From positions 4,321,001 through 4,385,000 of the forward strand of contig NC_063152.1 in the NCBI RefSeq assembly GCF_020921035.1: a stretch of DNA of 64,000 nucleotides, given 5' to 3'. Below the pieces are notes generated by a model. That model made no database searches, was not told the origin of the DNA, and saw only the letters and a list, made by a program, of their open reading frames with translations. This DNA is from Rhodamnia argentea (lineage: Eukaryota > Streptophyta > Magnoliopsida > Myrtales > Myrtaceae). Shown here piece after piece: positions 53,513 through 64,000 of this stretch. Made by a program: the position numbers and the translations under genes. How positions within the stretch are numbered: the first letter of the stretch is position 1; every line of letters starts with the position of its first letter.

Positions 53513-56500
53513 TCGGCGCACGATCGTCGGTCAAAACGACGCCGACCCGGTTCATGCTATTGGCCTTCCAACTCGTTTTGATTCTCTGTTTCGGAGCAGA
53601 GGCCAGGTGCAGACACGGCTGCGTGCTCGCCGTCGCGTCGTACTACGCGTGGGAGGCGTCGAACTTCACTTACATCAGCAACCTCTTCAACCGGCCAGTC
53701 CCTGAGGTCCGGCGCTACAACCCCAGCGTCTCCGGCGGAGAGGCCGTCCCCGTCGGGACACGGGTCAACGTGCCCTTCGCCTGCGACTGCCTGAACGGGG
53801 ACTTCCTCGGCCACACGTTCACGTACGTTACCCAGTCGGACGACACGTACCATAAGGTCGCGACGCTCAAGTACTCCAATTTGACGACAGTGGAGTGGAT
53901 GGTCCGGGTCAACAGGTATGACCCCACCCAGATACCCGACGGGGCCGTGATAAACGTGACGGTGAATTGCACGTGCGGGGAACGTCGCGTGTCCAGGAGT
54001 TATGGGGCTTTCGTGACGTACCCGCTCCGGCCGGGGGACAACTTGTCGGGGTTGGCGGCGGAGTCAGGCCTGCCTGCCCGGTTGCTGGAGCTGTACAACC
54101 CGGGTTCAGACTTTAGTGGAGGGACGGGGCTGGTGTTTGTGCCGGCTAAAGGTTGTATCTTTATTCGGTCTTTTCAATTATGAACACACTTGCATTACTA
54201 ATAGACCGTGGTAAAGTCAGTTTAATCAATACTATCATCAGATATCATTTACCATAAAAGACTCGACAGTTGCCGTAAAACACGATAGCGTGGATGGAAA
54301 ACAGGTAACATCCAATAGATTGGAGTGTCGGGTGGACCGGGTACATGTGTGCCCAATTAGTCCTAGCTGTTAGATCACGTGTGTCTCGCGAGGTGTCCAC
54401 AGGATCGAACAGGGTGGATAAAAACAGAGTGCGCATGCACCCAAATCGCCCTGGAAAAGCAACACGGTTTAATGTCTCATGAATTCGTGAACAAAAATTC
54501 TTATGTTGACATGCCATTTGGTCTGCAATATTTCCTTTTCCACATAGGTTAACTGAAATACACGGCCATGGATATCCATATTCCCGGGACTTTTTGTGTT
54601 TGACATTGGAAAAGCTCAGCTGAGCCCATGAACATGGTTCTCAGCAATTAGTCCTAGAAACAAGTCTCTGGTTTTTCCATTTCTGTTGCATTATGGGTCA
54701 CATAACACATAAATGGAAGACTTTTAACATATGTGAAATGTAGCCTATGCTGAGTATACTATTCACCAAAACGAAAATGACGTCGGGAAGTGGAGAATGT
54801 TCGATTGCTGATGCTGATTGTAACTCGGAGCGAGAAAAAGCTTAAGAGATTATAGGATCTCCTGAAGTGTTGCTGTATAATCTGATCTTATGACTATAAG
54901 GAGAATGCATTCTCTTCTTTATTAAGGTATTAGTTTTCATCCTCAGTTTCTCATTGAGTTGTACCTGATACTATTTCGCATGAATGTTGCAGATCCAAGT
55001 GGGAACTATCCTCCATTGAAGTTAAGGTGAGTCATAGTATCACAGAGTCTGAGAGAGTGAATTTAGAGCTTCATTACAATGCTTCCTTAGTTTCTCACAG
55101 ATAATCTGAAGTTTCTGTTCTCTCTTTTGCAGACAAGGTTGTTGGATCTTTTATGAGCATTGCTTCCCTTATTGTTGCCTTGATCTCTTGTTGCTTGAGA
55201 TCAAGTGTCGGGATAGGCCTTAATTTATCCTGCAAGTAACACTTGGTCCAATTTTGATCAGGAATCTCGAGCAAAGCCATTGCTGGCATGTCAATTGCAG
55301 GGGTAGCTGTGTTTGCATTGGCCGCTTTTTGTTTCTTCACTGGTTTTTATCGAAAGAAGAAGGTGGTGGAAGCATTGACTCTTTTCAAAGCATCTGATGA
55401 GAGCTACTTCGAGCGCGGACAAGGTATCAAATCTGGTTCCAATTGTTCATCTCACGCGAAACAGCAAATGCTACGTCAATAATTAGATCATATTTGTCAT
55501 GGTTTTGTTATCCGTAAGCGCGGAGTTGAGTGTGATCCTTGACTATGTATTCTAAATAACATGTGGATCTAGGTTCAGAAGGAAAAACTTTGGAATCGGA
55601 GCTTGTTGCTGGTGCTTCTTGTAAGCTCTCAGGTATCACGGACCGATCTGTAGAGTTCTCATATGAGGAACTAGCCCGGGCCACAAATGGCTTTAGTGCG
55701 GCTAATGTGATAGGGAGAGGTGGCTTCGGATCTGTCTACTATGCTGAACTGAGAGGCGAGGTTCGTAGCTCGCTCCAACATCATTATCACAAATTAAGCA
55801 GCAGGGAAAAAGCTGATCCAAAATGGGAAAGGCATTCTGAAAAACATAAAATCAGAATTTGGCAAAACTGGGAAACCAGAAATCAAGGAACAGCAAGTTT
55901 AGATCGGGGAGAGTCATGAGACTAATCATTAATGGAAGCTGATGATAACACTGATGTTAGACGTGAGAGTAAATGCAGATTGAACGTTTAGCGAAATTTA
56001 TGCTTCTAACTGTACTTATGTGCTGGATCGGTTATGTTCCTGCCTCTCTTTCTGATTTTAGCTGTGCTGCTGGTCTCTTTTGATGAAGTTTCAATCTTTT
56101 TTTACTGCTGACATGCAGAAAACTGCTATCAAGAAGATGGATATGCACGCATCGAATGAATTCCTCGCGGAATTGAAGGTTCTGACCCATGTTCAGCACT
56201 TGAACTTGGTAGGAGACTTCCCTACAATAGATCATTTTGTGAACTCGGTACTTCGAATATTCTTCTCCCTGCTAAAGGAGGGGGGGGAAGGGGGGTTGGG
56301 GTGGGTGTGGGTTTCTTTGCACTCACTTTCTCCTTAAAAGAATTCGAGGAGTTCATCGATAACGATAGCAACTTAGTCAATTACTGTACCGGTTGAAGCG
56401 GATCTAATCTCAGTAAATGGGGGGTCTTTGCACTCACTTTCTCCTTAAAAGAATTCGAGGAGTTCATCGATAAAGATAGCAACTTAGTCAATTACTGTGC

Positions 56501-58238
56501 CGGTTGAAGCGGATCTAATGTTGGTAAATGGGATTGATCTTTGAGATTCATGTATTGATTATCTGGTCGAGAGACTTCACTCTCGTCGGTGTATATCCTG
56601 TTCTAGCTACTGGGAATGTCGACTTTTCAAATATAATATTTGGCACGAACTTGACATCACCATATGAACATCAAGATATTTGCTTCAAGAGTTGAATCGT
56701 CGTAGTCGGTGGATAGCAGTAAAATTACTTAAGCCTGTGATAAGGAAAATACAGAAAGCTCCCGGTCTGCTTGATTTTGAATGCTGAGGTTCTATGAAGC
56801 AGAATGTTTAGCGATTTCTAAGTAGCATGCTTATATGCACTCAAAACATTTTGCAGGTACGCTTAATAGGTTACTGTATTGAAGGTTCCTTGTCCTTGGT
56901 CTACGAGTTCCTTGAAAATGGGAGCTTATGTCAACATTTGCATGGCTCAGGTAAGACAATCCTCCGGATTCATTTGAATCGGACATCTTGTACTTTTCAA
57001 TTCTCTTCTCATAAACTTGCTCTCCTCAACAGAGAAGAAGCCATTACCGTGGCCAGCTAGAATGAACATTGCCTTGGATTCTGCAAGAGGACTCGAGTAT
57101 ATCCATGAGAATACTGTCCCGGTCTACATACATAGGGACATCAAATCAGCGAACATTCTGATAGACAGAGACTTTCGGGGGAAGGTTTTGAAAACGCTCT
57201 GCTCCAAGTGTGTTTGTGACACGAAATTCTCTCTACCGTTGAAGCAATAATTTTGTCTACAGGTTGCAGATTTCGGTTTATCGAGACTGACCGAGTACGG
57301 AAGCGCTTCTTTACACAGTCGTCTGGTGGGTACCTTCGGATATATGCCACCAGAGTAAGACATACTTTCAAGCTATTCATGTTTATCAGAAACGTTCGCA
57401 AATTTCATCATTTGAAAGGGCCAAAGATTGCAGATTCGCAAATGCTATTGCTGACTGAAATGTCTGTGATCCTGTGGTTGAAGTGTGGATTTCACCGGCA
57501 ATGCTTTTGTGCAGGTACGCTCAATATGGCGATGTCTCCCCAAAGGTAGATGTATATGCTTTCGGCGTCGTGCTCTATGAACTCATATCTGCCAAACAAG
57601 CTGTGATAAAGTCGGATGGATCTGCGAGTGAAGCAAAAGGACTTGTTGCTTTGGTTGGTCCTCTTTTCCCCTCGACCTCATGTCTCTCTTATATTCTACC
57701 AGGAGTAACGTCCTAACCATCACAGCAGCTTTTCTTGCGCTGAAGACAAGTAATGTCTTGCAGTTTGAGGATGTTCTAAATCAGCCTAATCCAAAAGATA
57801 GCCTCAGCAAACTCATCGATCCCAGGCTGGATGACGATTACCCGCTGGACTCAGTTTATAAGGTACTTCGGTAGTGCAAGACAAACCGTTTTTCCCAAAA
57901 GGTTAAATCGATAGGAGATGGGCTGTTAGCTAATTCCTAAACAGTTCTTTAGCTGATAATAAAGGAGAAAGGTATTCTATGGAATTTGACAAAGGCTTTT
58001 TAATTGGACTCAACTATCTCACTAAAATGACTGTCCACATATCCAAAACTCTTTTCAAGTGTTTGCATTGCAGATGGCCACACTTGCTAAGGCATGCACC
58101 CAAGCAAATCCACAACTTCGACCGACCATGAGGTCGGTAGTGGTGGCGCTGAGGACACTTTTTTCTACGGAAGATGATTGGGACATTGGTTCCTTCTGTG
58201 AAACCCATTCCTCTGCCAGTCTTATGTCAGGAAGGTAG
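53509..58238 (+). CDS. CERK1: LysM receptor-like kinase, CERK1/NFR1 class with YAQ motif
   Basis: Twelve exons (53509-54151, 54993-55026, 55133-55137, 55262-55423, 55573-55760, 56119-56208, 56857-56950, 57033-57184, 57263-57354, 57515-57653, 57764-57862, 58074-58238) give 620 codons; Arabidopsis CERK1 has 617. A signal peptide covers ~1-32. The ectodomain has LysM-type motifs with CDC and CTC cysteine pairs. The membrane helix is ~233-256. The kinase has [13 protein letters not shown], Lys349 in AIKKM, HRD (439-441), DFG (459-461) and [16 protein letters not shown], and it ends SLMSGR. Family role: plasma-membrane co-receptor for chitin oligomers in immunity and, in YAQ-bearing members, for mycorrhizal or rhizobial signals. 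The start is the first in-frame ATG. The 5-nt third exon restores frame between strong splice sites. Confidence 0.94.
56280..56312 (+). other. G-quadruplex-forming motif in LysM kinase intron 6
   Basis: G runs of 8, 6, 4, 3 and 3 are separated by loops of 1-3 bases on the coding strand. This satisfies the usual G3+N1-7 pattern with room to spare. It lies about 70 bases after the exon 6 donor. Confidence 0.75.
56314..56535. repeat. 111-bp tandem duplication in LysM kinase intron 6
   Basis: TCTTTGCACTCACTTTCTCC opens both units (56314 and 56425). The units stay nearly identical through GAATTCGAGGAGTTCATCGA and GTTGAAGCGGATCTAAT, with only a few substitutions, so the duplication is recent. Confidence 0.92.
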
Positions 58239-59060
58239 TACCTAGAGAGGCATCCGAAAAAAGAAGAAGCATGCTTCATGAACACAAGCCCCAACTTGGC
58301 GTGCTGTTGGAATGAACTGTCCTCTGTGAACATCATATCGAGCAGCATAGGCCAAGTACCTTTTTCCTGCCATTGTCTTCATCTCCAGATCGAATGTAGC
58401 TGAAAGAGGAAGTTCGAGATGCAACTGTAGAGAAACATATGCTATATATTACTAAGTTCAGGATCACAGACTATATTAAGGAGGATGACATTGGCTTGGC
58501 CTGAAGAGACTCAAGGTCAATAGTGTTTCCCTTCTGTCAATATGTGTTTATGCAGAAGAAAGGTAGCAGAATATATGCTTGCTTTGCTCTATTCATCTTG
58601 GCATTTTGCAGTTTTATTTGTAAGCCTCTCACCTTTTAATTGTTAGTCATAATGGTTTACTTTGAGATCATGAAAATCATGCACTGCAAATTTCTCTTGA
58701 AATGAGAGATCATTTCTTCACGTTCTCCGTCCATCGATGAAACCGATATTTCGCCGAAAAAGAATCAGTAAAACCAATGTAAAACAGCTAAAAACTTTTG
58801 GTTTTGGCTATTGTTTGTGAACTTTGTTCCACAAGTCACCAATGTTGTGGACTTCAGCTATTGTGAAAAATATCACATCGTTTTTTATATGTCAATAGTT
58901 ATATATTCGGAAAGGTTTCAGATGTTTTGCCTAAAAAAGTCAAAAGTATCCAAGTCCCAAAGTTTACAAGATGTAGGAAGTCTGAAGTTAAAGAATCAAA
59001 AAGAGAAAAAAAAAATACTATTGTGAAGGATTTTTATGGTAAGTCAGCATATGAGAAAAG
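58239..59060. other. LysM kinase 3' flank
   Basis: Probable 3' untranslated sequence to about 58650, then AT-rich DNA without a supported gene. Confidence 0.45.
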
Positions 59061-59542
59061 CTATGTAGTACCGACACCCTCGAAGGGCTTACGTGTCATG
59101 TCCGACACTCTCCGACACTTTTCGACACTCTTTGATATGCGATCGACACTTGATCGGTGCTCCGGACACGCTAGCGACACGGGAATCTTGCTTCCCGACA
59201 CCTCATTTCGATACGCATGGAGTCAATTTTAAGCGGTTTTAATAAATCAAGGGTCAAAATATAAATTTATTAGAAATATATATACACACACACACACACA
59301 CTTAATTCATATACTTAGCCACCACAAAATTAATATACCCAGCCAGTCTAAAAAAAATCTATTTGTGAATCCATAACAGAATAAAAAGAAACTTAACGCT
59401 AAAATTTTTATATATACATAAGAATTTTATCATGTGTATATAAAAATACGTATCTAATATACAACGCGTCGCAATGTGACAGAATTTTTGATTTTTTGAG
59501 AAATCACGTATCGACAGATTGTGTCGTGTCGGTTCTACTTAG
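59061..59542. mobile_element. Non-autonomous DNA transposon with 8-bp target duplication and CGACAC array
   Basis: The element begins CTATGTAGTACCGACAC. The complement of its end is CTAAGTAGAACCGACAC, a 17-bp terminal inverted repeat with two mismatches. It is flanked by a perfect GAGAAAAG at 59053-59060 and 59543-59550. The left interior carries at least eight GACAC-core words in 150 bp (59069-59215), and a CA microsatellite sits at 59284-59301. An 8-bp duplication suggests the hAT superfamily, but the terminal bases are not typical, so the class is tentative. No coding sequence. Confidence 0.75.
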
Positions 59543-59550
59543 GAGAAAAG

Positions 59551-60485
59551 CATATTGATTAGAGACTATAAGGCCTCAATTCTTGACTGAGGTAGAGCCC
59601 ACTTGGGCCCTTCAAGCCCGAAGCACCTATGGCCGGACCTAAGCAAGCTTAGACTCTCTTGAACCCAACTCCAACCATATAGATCCCAACTCCAACCATA
59701 TAGATTCGGTCAGATCTGCCTACACTCGTTCATCTTGTTAAGAAAGACATAACATTTTCTTGTATCAAGGGTGAGCCTAAATAAGAACTTGTAGGTTCGA
59801 TACATAGTCCATCCATTTATCATGTCTAAATGAAGGAGACACCAAAGGTCTCTACTCTTCTGTCCCTCGAAGAGATAAGAGACAGAAGCAAAGCACGCAC
59901 ACATGTGCCGTCGCCTTATTGATCGGAGGTGCAAAGGGGCCTATTCTACCCGCATACAAATTGCTCCCAATGCAACTTGTTGAAACTTGTCAGGTCTGGA
60001 TAAACACGGGGGATAAACTGAAAATAAATTTGCATATTGGATTAATCATTTCTAATGCCGACTAAGCGTCACATGAACACTATACGTCGGTTGTAATAAA
60101 TTATCATATAATGCAATACCAAGAAGTTTGATAAAACTAAATTAGCAAATGGTCAAAGGATCTTGCTTGTGGAGTTCTATGGAAGCTAATGAAGTCGAAA
60201 TTCTGTCTTTCATTTAAATTTTCCCTAAAATGGCTCCCAAAACGACAGTTCAAATCCTTCTCGTCCCTTTATCTCGTTGAGCGCAAAACGCCACAGCCCA
60301 AAAAGCCCATATGGCTGAGAAGCTGAAGCCGAAGGCTTGAAATGTGGAGGCAAACCCACAACAGATAAAAGGAAAAGCCGAGGCTTTTTACCCGCCATTA
60401 ACGATTGGATTGGTTGCGTTATCTTGATTCTTTCTTCCATCCTATCGCGCCCCTTCTCTGCTCTCAGCACACTCCCTTAAGGAAA
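59551..60485. other. Intergenic DNA and LeuRS promoter
   Basis: Includes a perfect 21-bp tandem duplication (59664-59684 and 59685-59705, CCCAACTCCAACCATATAGA plus T). The rest shows no gene. The last 100-200 bases are likely leader of the LeuRS gene. Confidence 0.5.
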
Positions 60486-63400
60486 ATGATTACAAGCTCT
60501 CAATATTTGCAAGACCAGCTGCTTTCGCAGTTTCCTTATCGGCCTCTTTCGTTTCCCTGCTTCACTTGGGGCGAGAGACCAGTCTTTCCCAGAAAACTGT
60601 TCCCCAGAAACGCCGTCAAGAACAAATGCTTGGGTATTCACTTCGACAGTACAACCTGTAGAAGGAATGCGTGTGGTAGAGCAAGAATTAGGAGTCAGGT
60701 CAGTGGCGAATTGACTGAGGTTGAAGAGCAGAAGCAGAAGCAGAAGCAGAAGCAAGGGCCTTTGGTGAACAGAGCATACCCTTTTCATGAGATTGAGCCA
60801 AAGTGGCAAGAATACTGGGAAAAGAACAAAACTTTCAGAACCCCCGATGAGATTGACACGTCTAAGCCCAAGTTCTATGTCCTCGACATGTTCCCTTATC
60901 CCAGGTTTCTCTCTCTAGTTTCTTGTTGTCGTCGTTTGTGAGTAATTGTGATATCACTGTTGGTGACTTCACTAGGCCAAGGATGGGAATTGGGAAGCAC
61001 AATTCAATTGAGTGTCTTGAGCAACTGGGGTTGGTTGTGATCAGTTCAATAATTTTAAGTTTATCCATTCGGACTGAATTCATTGTTTTGCTTGGTTTTC
61101 ATGTTGTGTCCTTGGAAGTGAGGTTTTTTTTTTTTCTTTGCTATTTGATTGTTTTCCATTCAGTGGAGCGGGATTACACGTTGGGCATCCCCTGGGATAC
61201 ACTGCTACTGATATTCTTGCTAGATTCAAGAGAATGCAAGGCTTCAACGTTTTGCACCCAATGGGATGGGATGCGTTTGGATTGCCTGCAGAGCAGTATG
61301 CGATTGAGGTTTTCTTTTCGATTTTGGCTTGATGATTACATGCATTTTTTAAAAAATTCTTCTGCGGTCGTGTAGTGGTTTGTAACAGGACTTTGCTTAT
61401 GTGTTTGGCAGACCGGAACCCACCCGAAAATCACGACTTTGAGGAACATTAACCGATTTCGTACCCAGGTGACGACCTTCCTTGTTTAGTGTAGGTGCAT
61501 TATCATAAAATTGCATTAGCTGGTCTTGATTTGAATTGTGTGGGAAAGAATCTGGGGCCTACACCGGCCATTGGAAAAAAAAAAAAAATTGACCTCTTTT
61601 CTGTGGTGAAGACACTTTGTTTTGGCTTCGTAGTCACGTGTCCTAGTACACTGCAAAGAGAGGTTTGGTCATCTGGGAGGTGTGCTAGCTGTTTGGTTTT
61701 ATTGCTTAGAAAGTGGATTGGATTGTTCGAGGGTACTATTAGTGGTAGTCAGAACAGCTAAAATAGCCTTGATCAATCTGAAAGAATATCCGAGAAGGAC
61801 TGGCCAAAGTTAAACCTTTTTAGGATGTTTTCATGGAGCATCCAATTAATGAAAGTAAGAGCATTGGCAGACGCTTCTTCATATATATTCTCTGTTTACT
61901 TCTGATGCAGGAAAACTTTTGTGGGTACTTTAGAGTTTCATCATTGACACTGTTTAAAGCAGTTTCTAAGCTTCTAGTATGTGGCGGGCTATGGTCTTAC
62001 ATTTGGGCACTTGCATGTAATTTGGAATTGCAGCTTAAATCGCTGGGTTTCTCCTATGATTGGGATCGTGAAATTTCTACTGTAGAACCAGAATATTACA
62101 AGTGGACCCAGTGGATTTTTCTTCAGCTTTTCAAGAGAGGATTGGCATATCAGGTACTTAAAACCACTTGCTTCTGTCTGAATATTCAGTATTTGTTGAA
62201 ATGGTCATTGTCCGGGTGTTCACTTGTTCAGGCTGAAGTGCCAGTTAATTGGTGCCCTGCTCTTGGTACTGTATTGGCTAATGAGGAGGTAATAGATGGT
62301 GTGAGTGAGCGTGGCGGCCATCCAGTCATAAGAAAGGTAAATGATGATATACCGCGTTTTAGGAAACAATAAGACTTTTTTAGCTTGATTACAATCTTTC
62401 ATCATTTTGAATGGTTTCATAATTTTACAGTGTCATTGTTTATTACAAGCAGCCAATGCGGCAATGGATGCTCAAGATTACTGAATATGCTGACCGTCTT
62501 CTTGAAGATCTAGATGACCTCGAGTGGCCTGAAAGTGTCAAAGAAATGCAAAGAAATTGGATAGGGAGATCAGAAGGTGCTGAGTTAAAGTTCCGTGTTG
62601 TTGTTGGTGATAGAATGGAAAGAAATCTAGAGCTGACTGTTTTCACTACCAGGCCCGACACAATCTTTGGAGCAACGTGAGACTTCTTCTCCCTCATATT
62701 AACTGTACTGGAACCCCTCCATACTGAATTTGGTTGGATTATGGCATGCATTCATCCATGGCTTTTTCTCGCAGGTACTTAGTCGTTGCACCTGAGCATC
62801 CCTTGTTGTCAGCATTTGTTTCTGAAGCCCAACATGGTGATGTATGTTCATTGTCTTCTGATTTTGAATTTGTATTTATTTCTTTTTAATGGTAAGCGGA
62901 ATTATAACTTTATATTTGGCTGCTATAGGTGGAGGAATACAAGGATGTAGCATCGAGAAAGAGTGACCTCGAGAGAACTGAGCTTCAGAAGGAAAAAACT
63001 GGTGTCTTTAGCGGTAGCTTCGCAATAAACCCAGCTAATGGAGAAGCAATCCCTATATGGGTTGCGGATTATGTATTAGGGAGGTATGAATACCAGTTGA
63101 TTGTTAATTTTCACCTCTTTTGAAAATTTAGAGAATGTCTCATTGCCAAAGTAAAATATTGGAAGCATTTTTCTAGAAAATGGTCTCAGTACTTTTATTC
63201 CGTGTTACTTCTCGTCGACATGTTTGCTTGTGTTTTCAAGTTGGTTCTCTTTCCAGAGAGCACATCATAAAATATGTGCATCACCTACACTATCTGCTCC
63301 TGTCAGTTACGGTACAGGAGCGATAATGGCTGTACCAGCACATGATATGCGGGATCACGAGTTTGCTCTAAAGTATGACATCCCCATTCATTGGGTTGTG

Positions 63401-64000
63401 ACTCCTGATGGGGAAAGCAGCCCTGATTCTAAGGTGGCTTACTCAGGTGAAGGGATAATTATTAATTCCTCGGACTTGACGTCTGGGCTTGACATCACCG
63501 GTTTGCCGAGCAGTGAAGCTGCTTCCAGTGTCACTGAATGGGCTGAGAAGACTGGCAATGGGAAGAAGAAGGTGCAATGTCTCTTTATTTGATCCATTTT
63601 CCATGTGATTATAAGGGTTGGGCTGGGGGTGGTTCCAATTGACCGTGAAATGATTGGAATACCTGTATTTGCTTGCAATTTTAATTTTTCAGGTGAACTA
63701 CAAGTTGCGGGATTGGCTCTTTGCTAGGCAACGGTACTGGGGGGAACCTATACCCATTGTTTTCTTTGATGAAACCGGTGAGAGTGTCCCACTCAGTGAA
63801 ACAGACCTGCCTCTTTTGCTTCCTGAGTTAGAGGACTTTACACCCACCGGGACGGGGGAACCACCATTATCGAAGGCAGAGGCGTGGGTATGTTTTCTGT
63901 CACCTATTTTATATTATTTCTCTTATGAAACATATTTTTTCCAACTTATTCCCCTAGGGTTCTGCTGAATTTTGTTTCTCTTAGGTTCGAATCAGGGATC
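60486..64000 (+). CDS. EMB2369: Organellar leucyl-tRNA synthetase (EMB2369-like), 3' end outside window
   Basis: Ten full exons (60486-60904, 61164-61308, 61412-61468, 62034-62153, 62232-62336, 62453-62676, 62775-62841, 62929-63083, 63307-63571, 63693-63887) and the start of an eleventh (from ~63985) stay in frame for about 590 codons. It charges tRNA-Leu in plastids and mitochondria. The first ~75 residues are a presequence, followed by a KQ-rich linker made by a CAGAAG microsatellite. The class I core has [20 protein letters not shown], where HVGH (145-148) is the HIGH motif, and [17 protein letters not shown]. The editing insert has [12 protein letters not shown] and [20 protein letters not shown], so proofreading looks intact. 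[19 protein letters not shown] follows. The KMSKS loop and anticodon domain lie beyond the edge. Confidence 0.95.

Overview
This is 64 kb of nuclear DNA from a flowering plant. The genes are spliced with GT-AG introns, several proteins carry plastid or mitochondrial presequences, and the families are plant ones (fibrillin, PPi-dependent phosphofructokinase, OVATE, PUX, RbcX, LysM receptor kinase). The gene content fits a core eudicot. A LysM kinase of the CERK1/NFR1 class with a YAQ motif points to a lineage that still forms arbuscular mycorrhiza, so not Brassicaceae. The style of the Mutator-like MITEs reminds me of Myrtales such as Eucalyptus, but that is a weak inference.

Layout. 1-6.3 kb is repeat-rich and gene-poor, with a small hAT-like MITE and two large inverted-repeat MITEs. 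6.4-9.4 kb (+) is plastid fibrillin FBN1. 10.3-10.8 kb (-) is an OVATE family protein. 13.3-18.9 kb (+) is the beta subunit of pyrophosphate-fructose-6-phosphate phosphotransferase in 16 exons. 19.6-20.5 kb holds a foldback MITE and a tandem repeat. 21.0-28.2 kb (+) is an organelle-type AAA+ ATPase. 28.7-29.1 kb (-) is a small conserved coiled-coil protein. 30.3-33.6 kb (+) is the CDC48 adaptor PUX3/PUX4. 34.3-35.5 kb is a decayed DUF247 gene. 36.1-40.1 kb (-) is a Golgi-type O-fucosyltransferase family protein. 41.5-48.1 kb (+) is malonyl-CoA decarboxylase. 49.2-50.6 kb (-) is the Rubisco assembly chaperone RbcX. 51.3-51.8 kb is a broken CWC22 retrocopy fragment. 53.5-58.2 kb (+) is the LysM receptor kinase. 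60.5 kb to the end (+) is organellar leucyl-tRNA synthetase, cut by the window edge.

The genes do not form one pathway. Their order matches, from memory, Arabidopsis chromosome 4 near At4g04020-At4g04350 and its duplicate near At4g22150-At4g22240, so this looks like one ancestral eudicot block. Four genes serve plastids or other organelles (FBN1, RbcX, LeuRS and probably the AAA protein) and two act in central carbon or lipid metabolism (PFP-beta, MCD).

The most unusual signal is a set of four tiny insertions. Each is only a poly(A) or poly(T) run plus about 7 bases related to TTCGACC, and each is flanked by a perfect 15-16 bp direct repeat. They look like minimal retroposition events, and one has duplicated the polypyrimidine tract of a PFP-beta splice acceptor. 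Other points of note are a 5-nt micro-exon in the LysM kinase, and a 17-nt micro-exon and a GC-AG intron in RbcX. Exon borders were read by eye from splice consensus, reading frame and recalled homologues; each full gene model sums to an uninterrupted frame.
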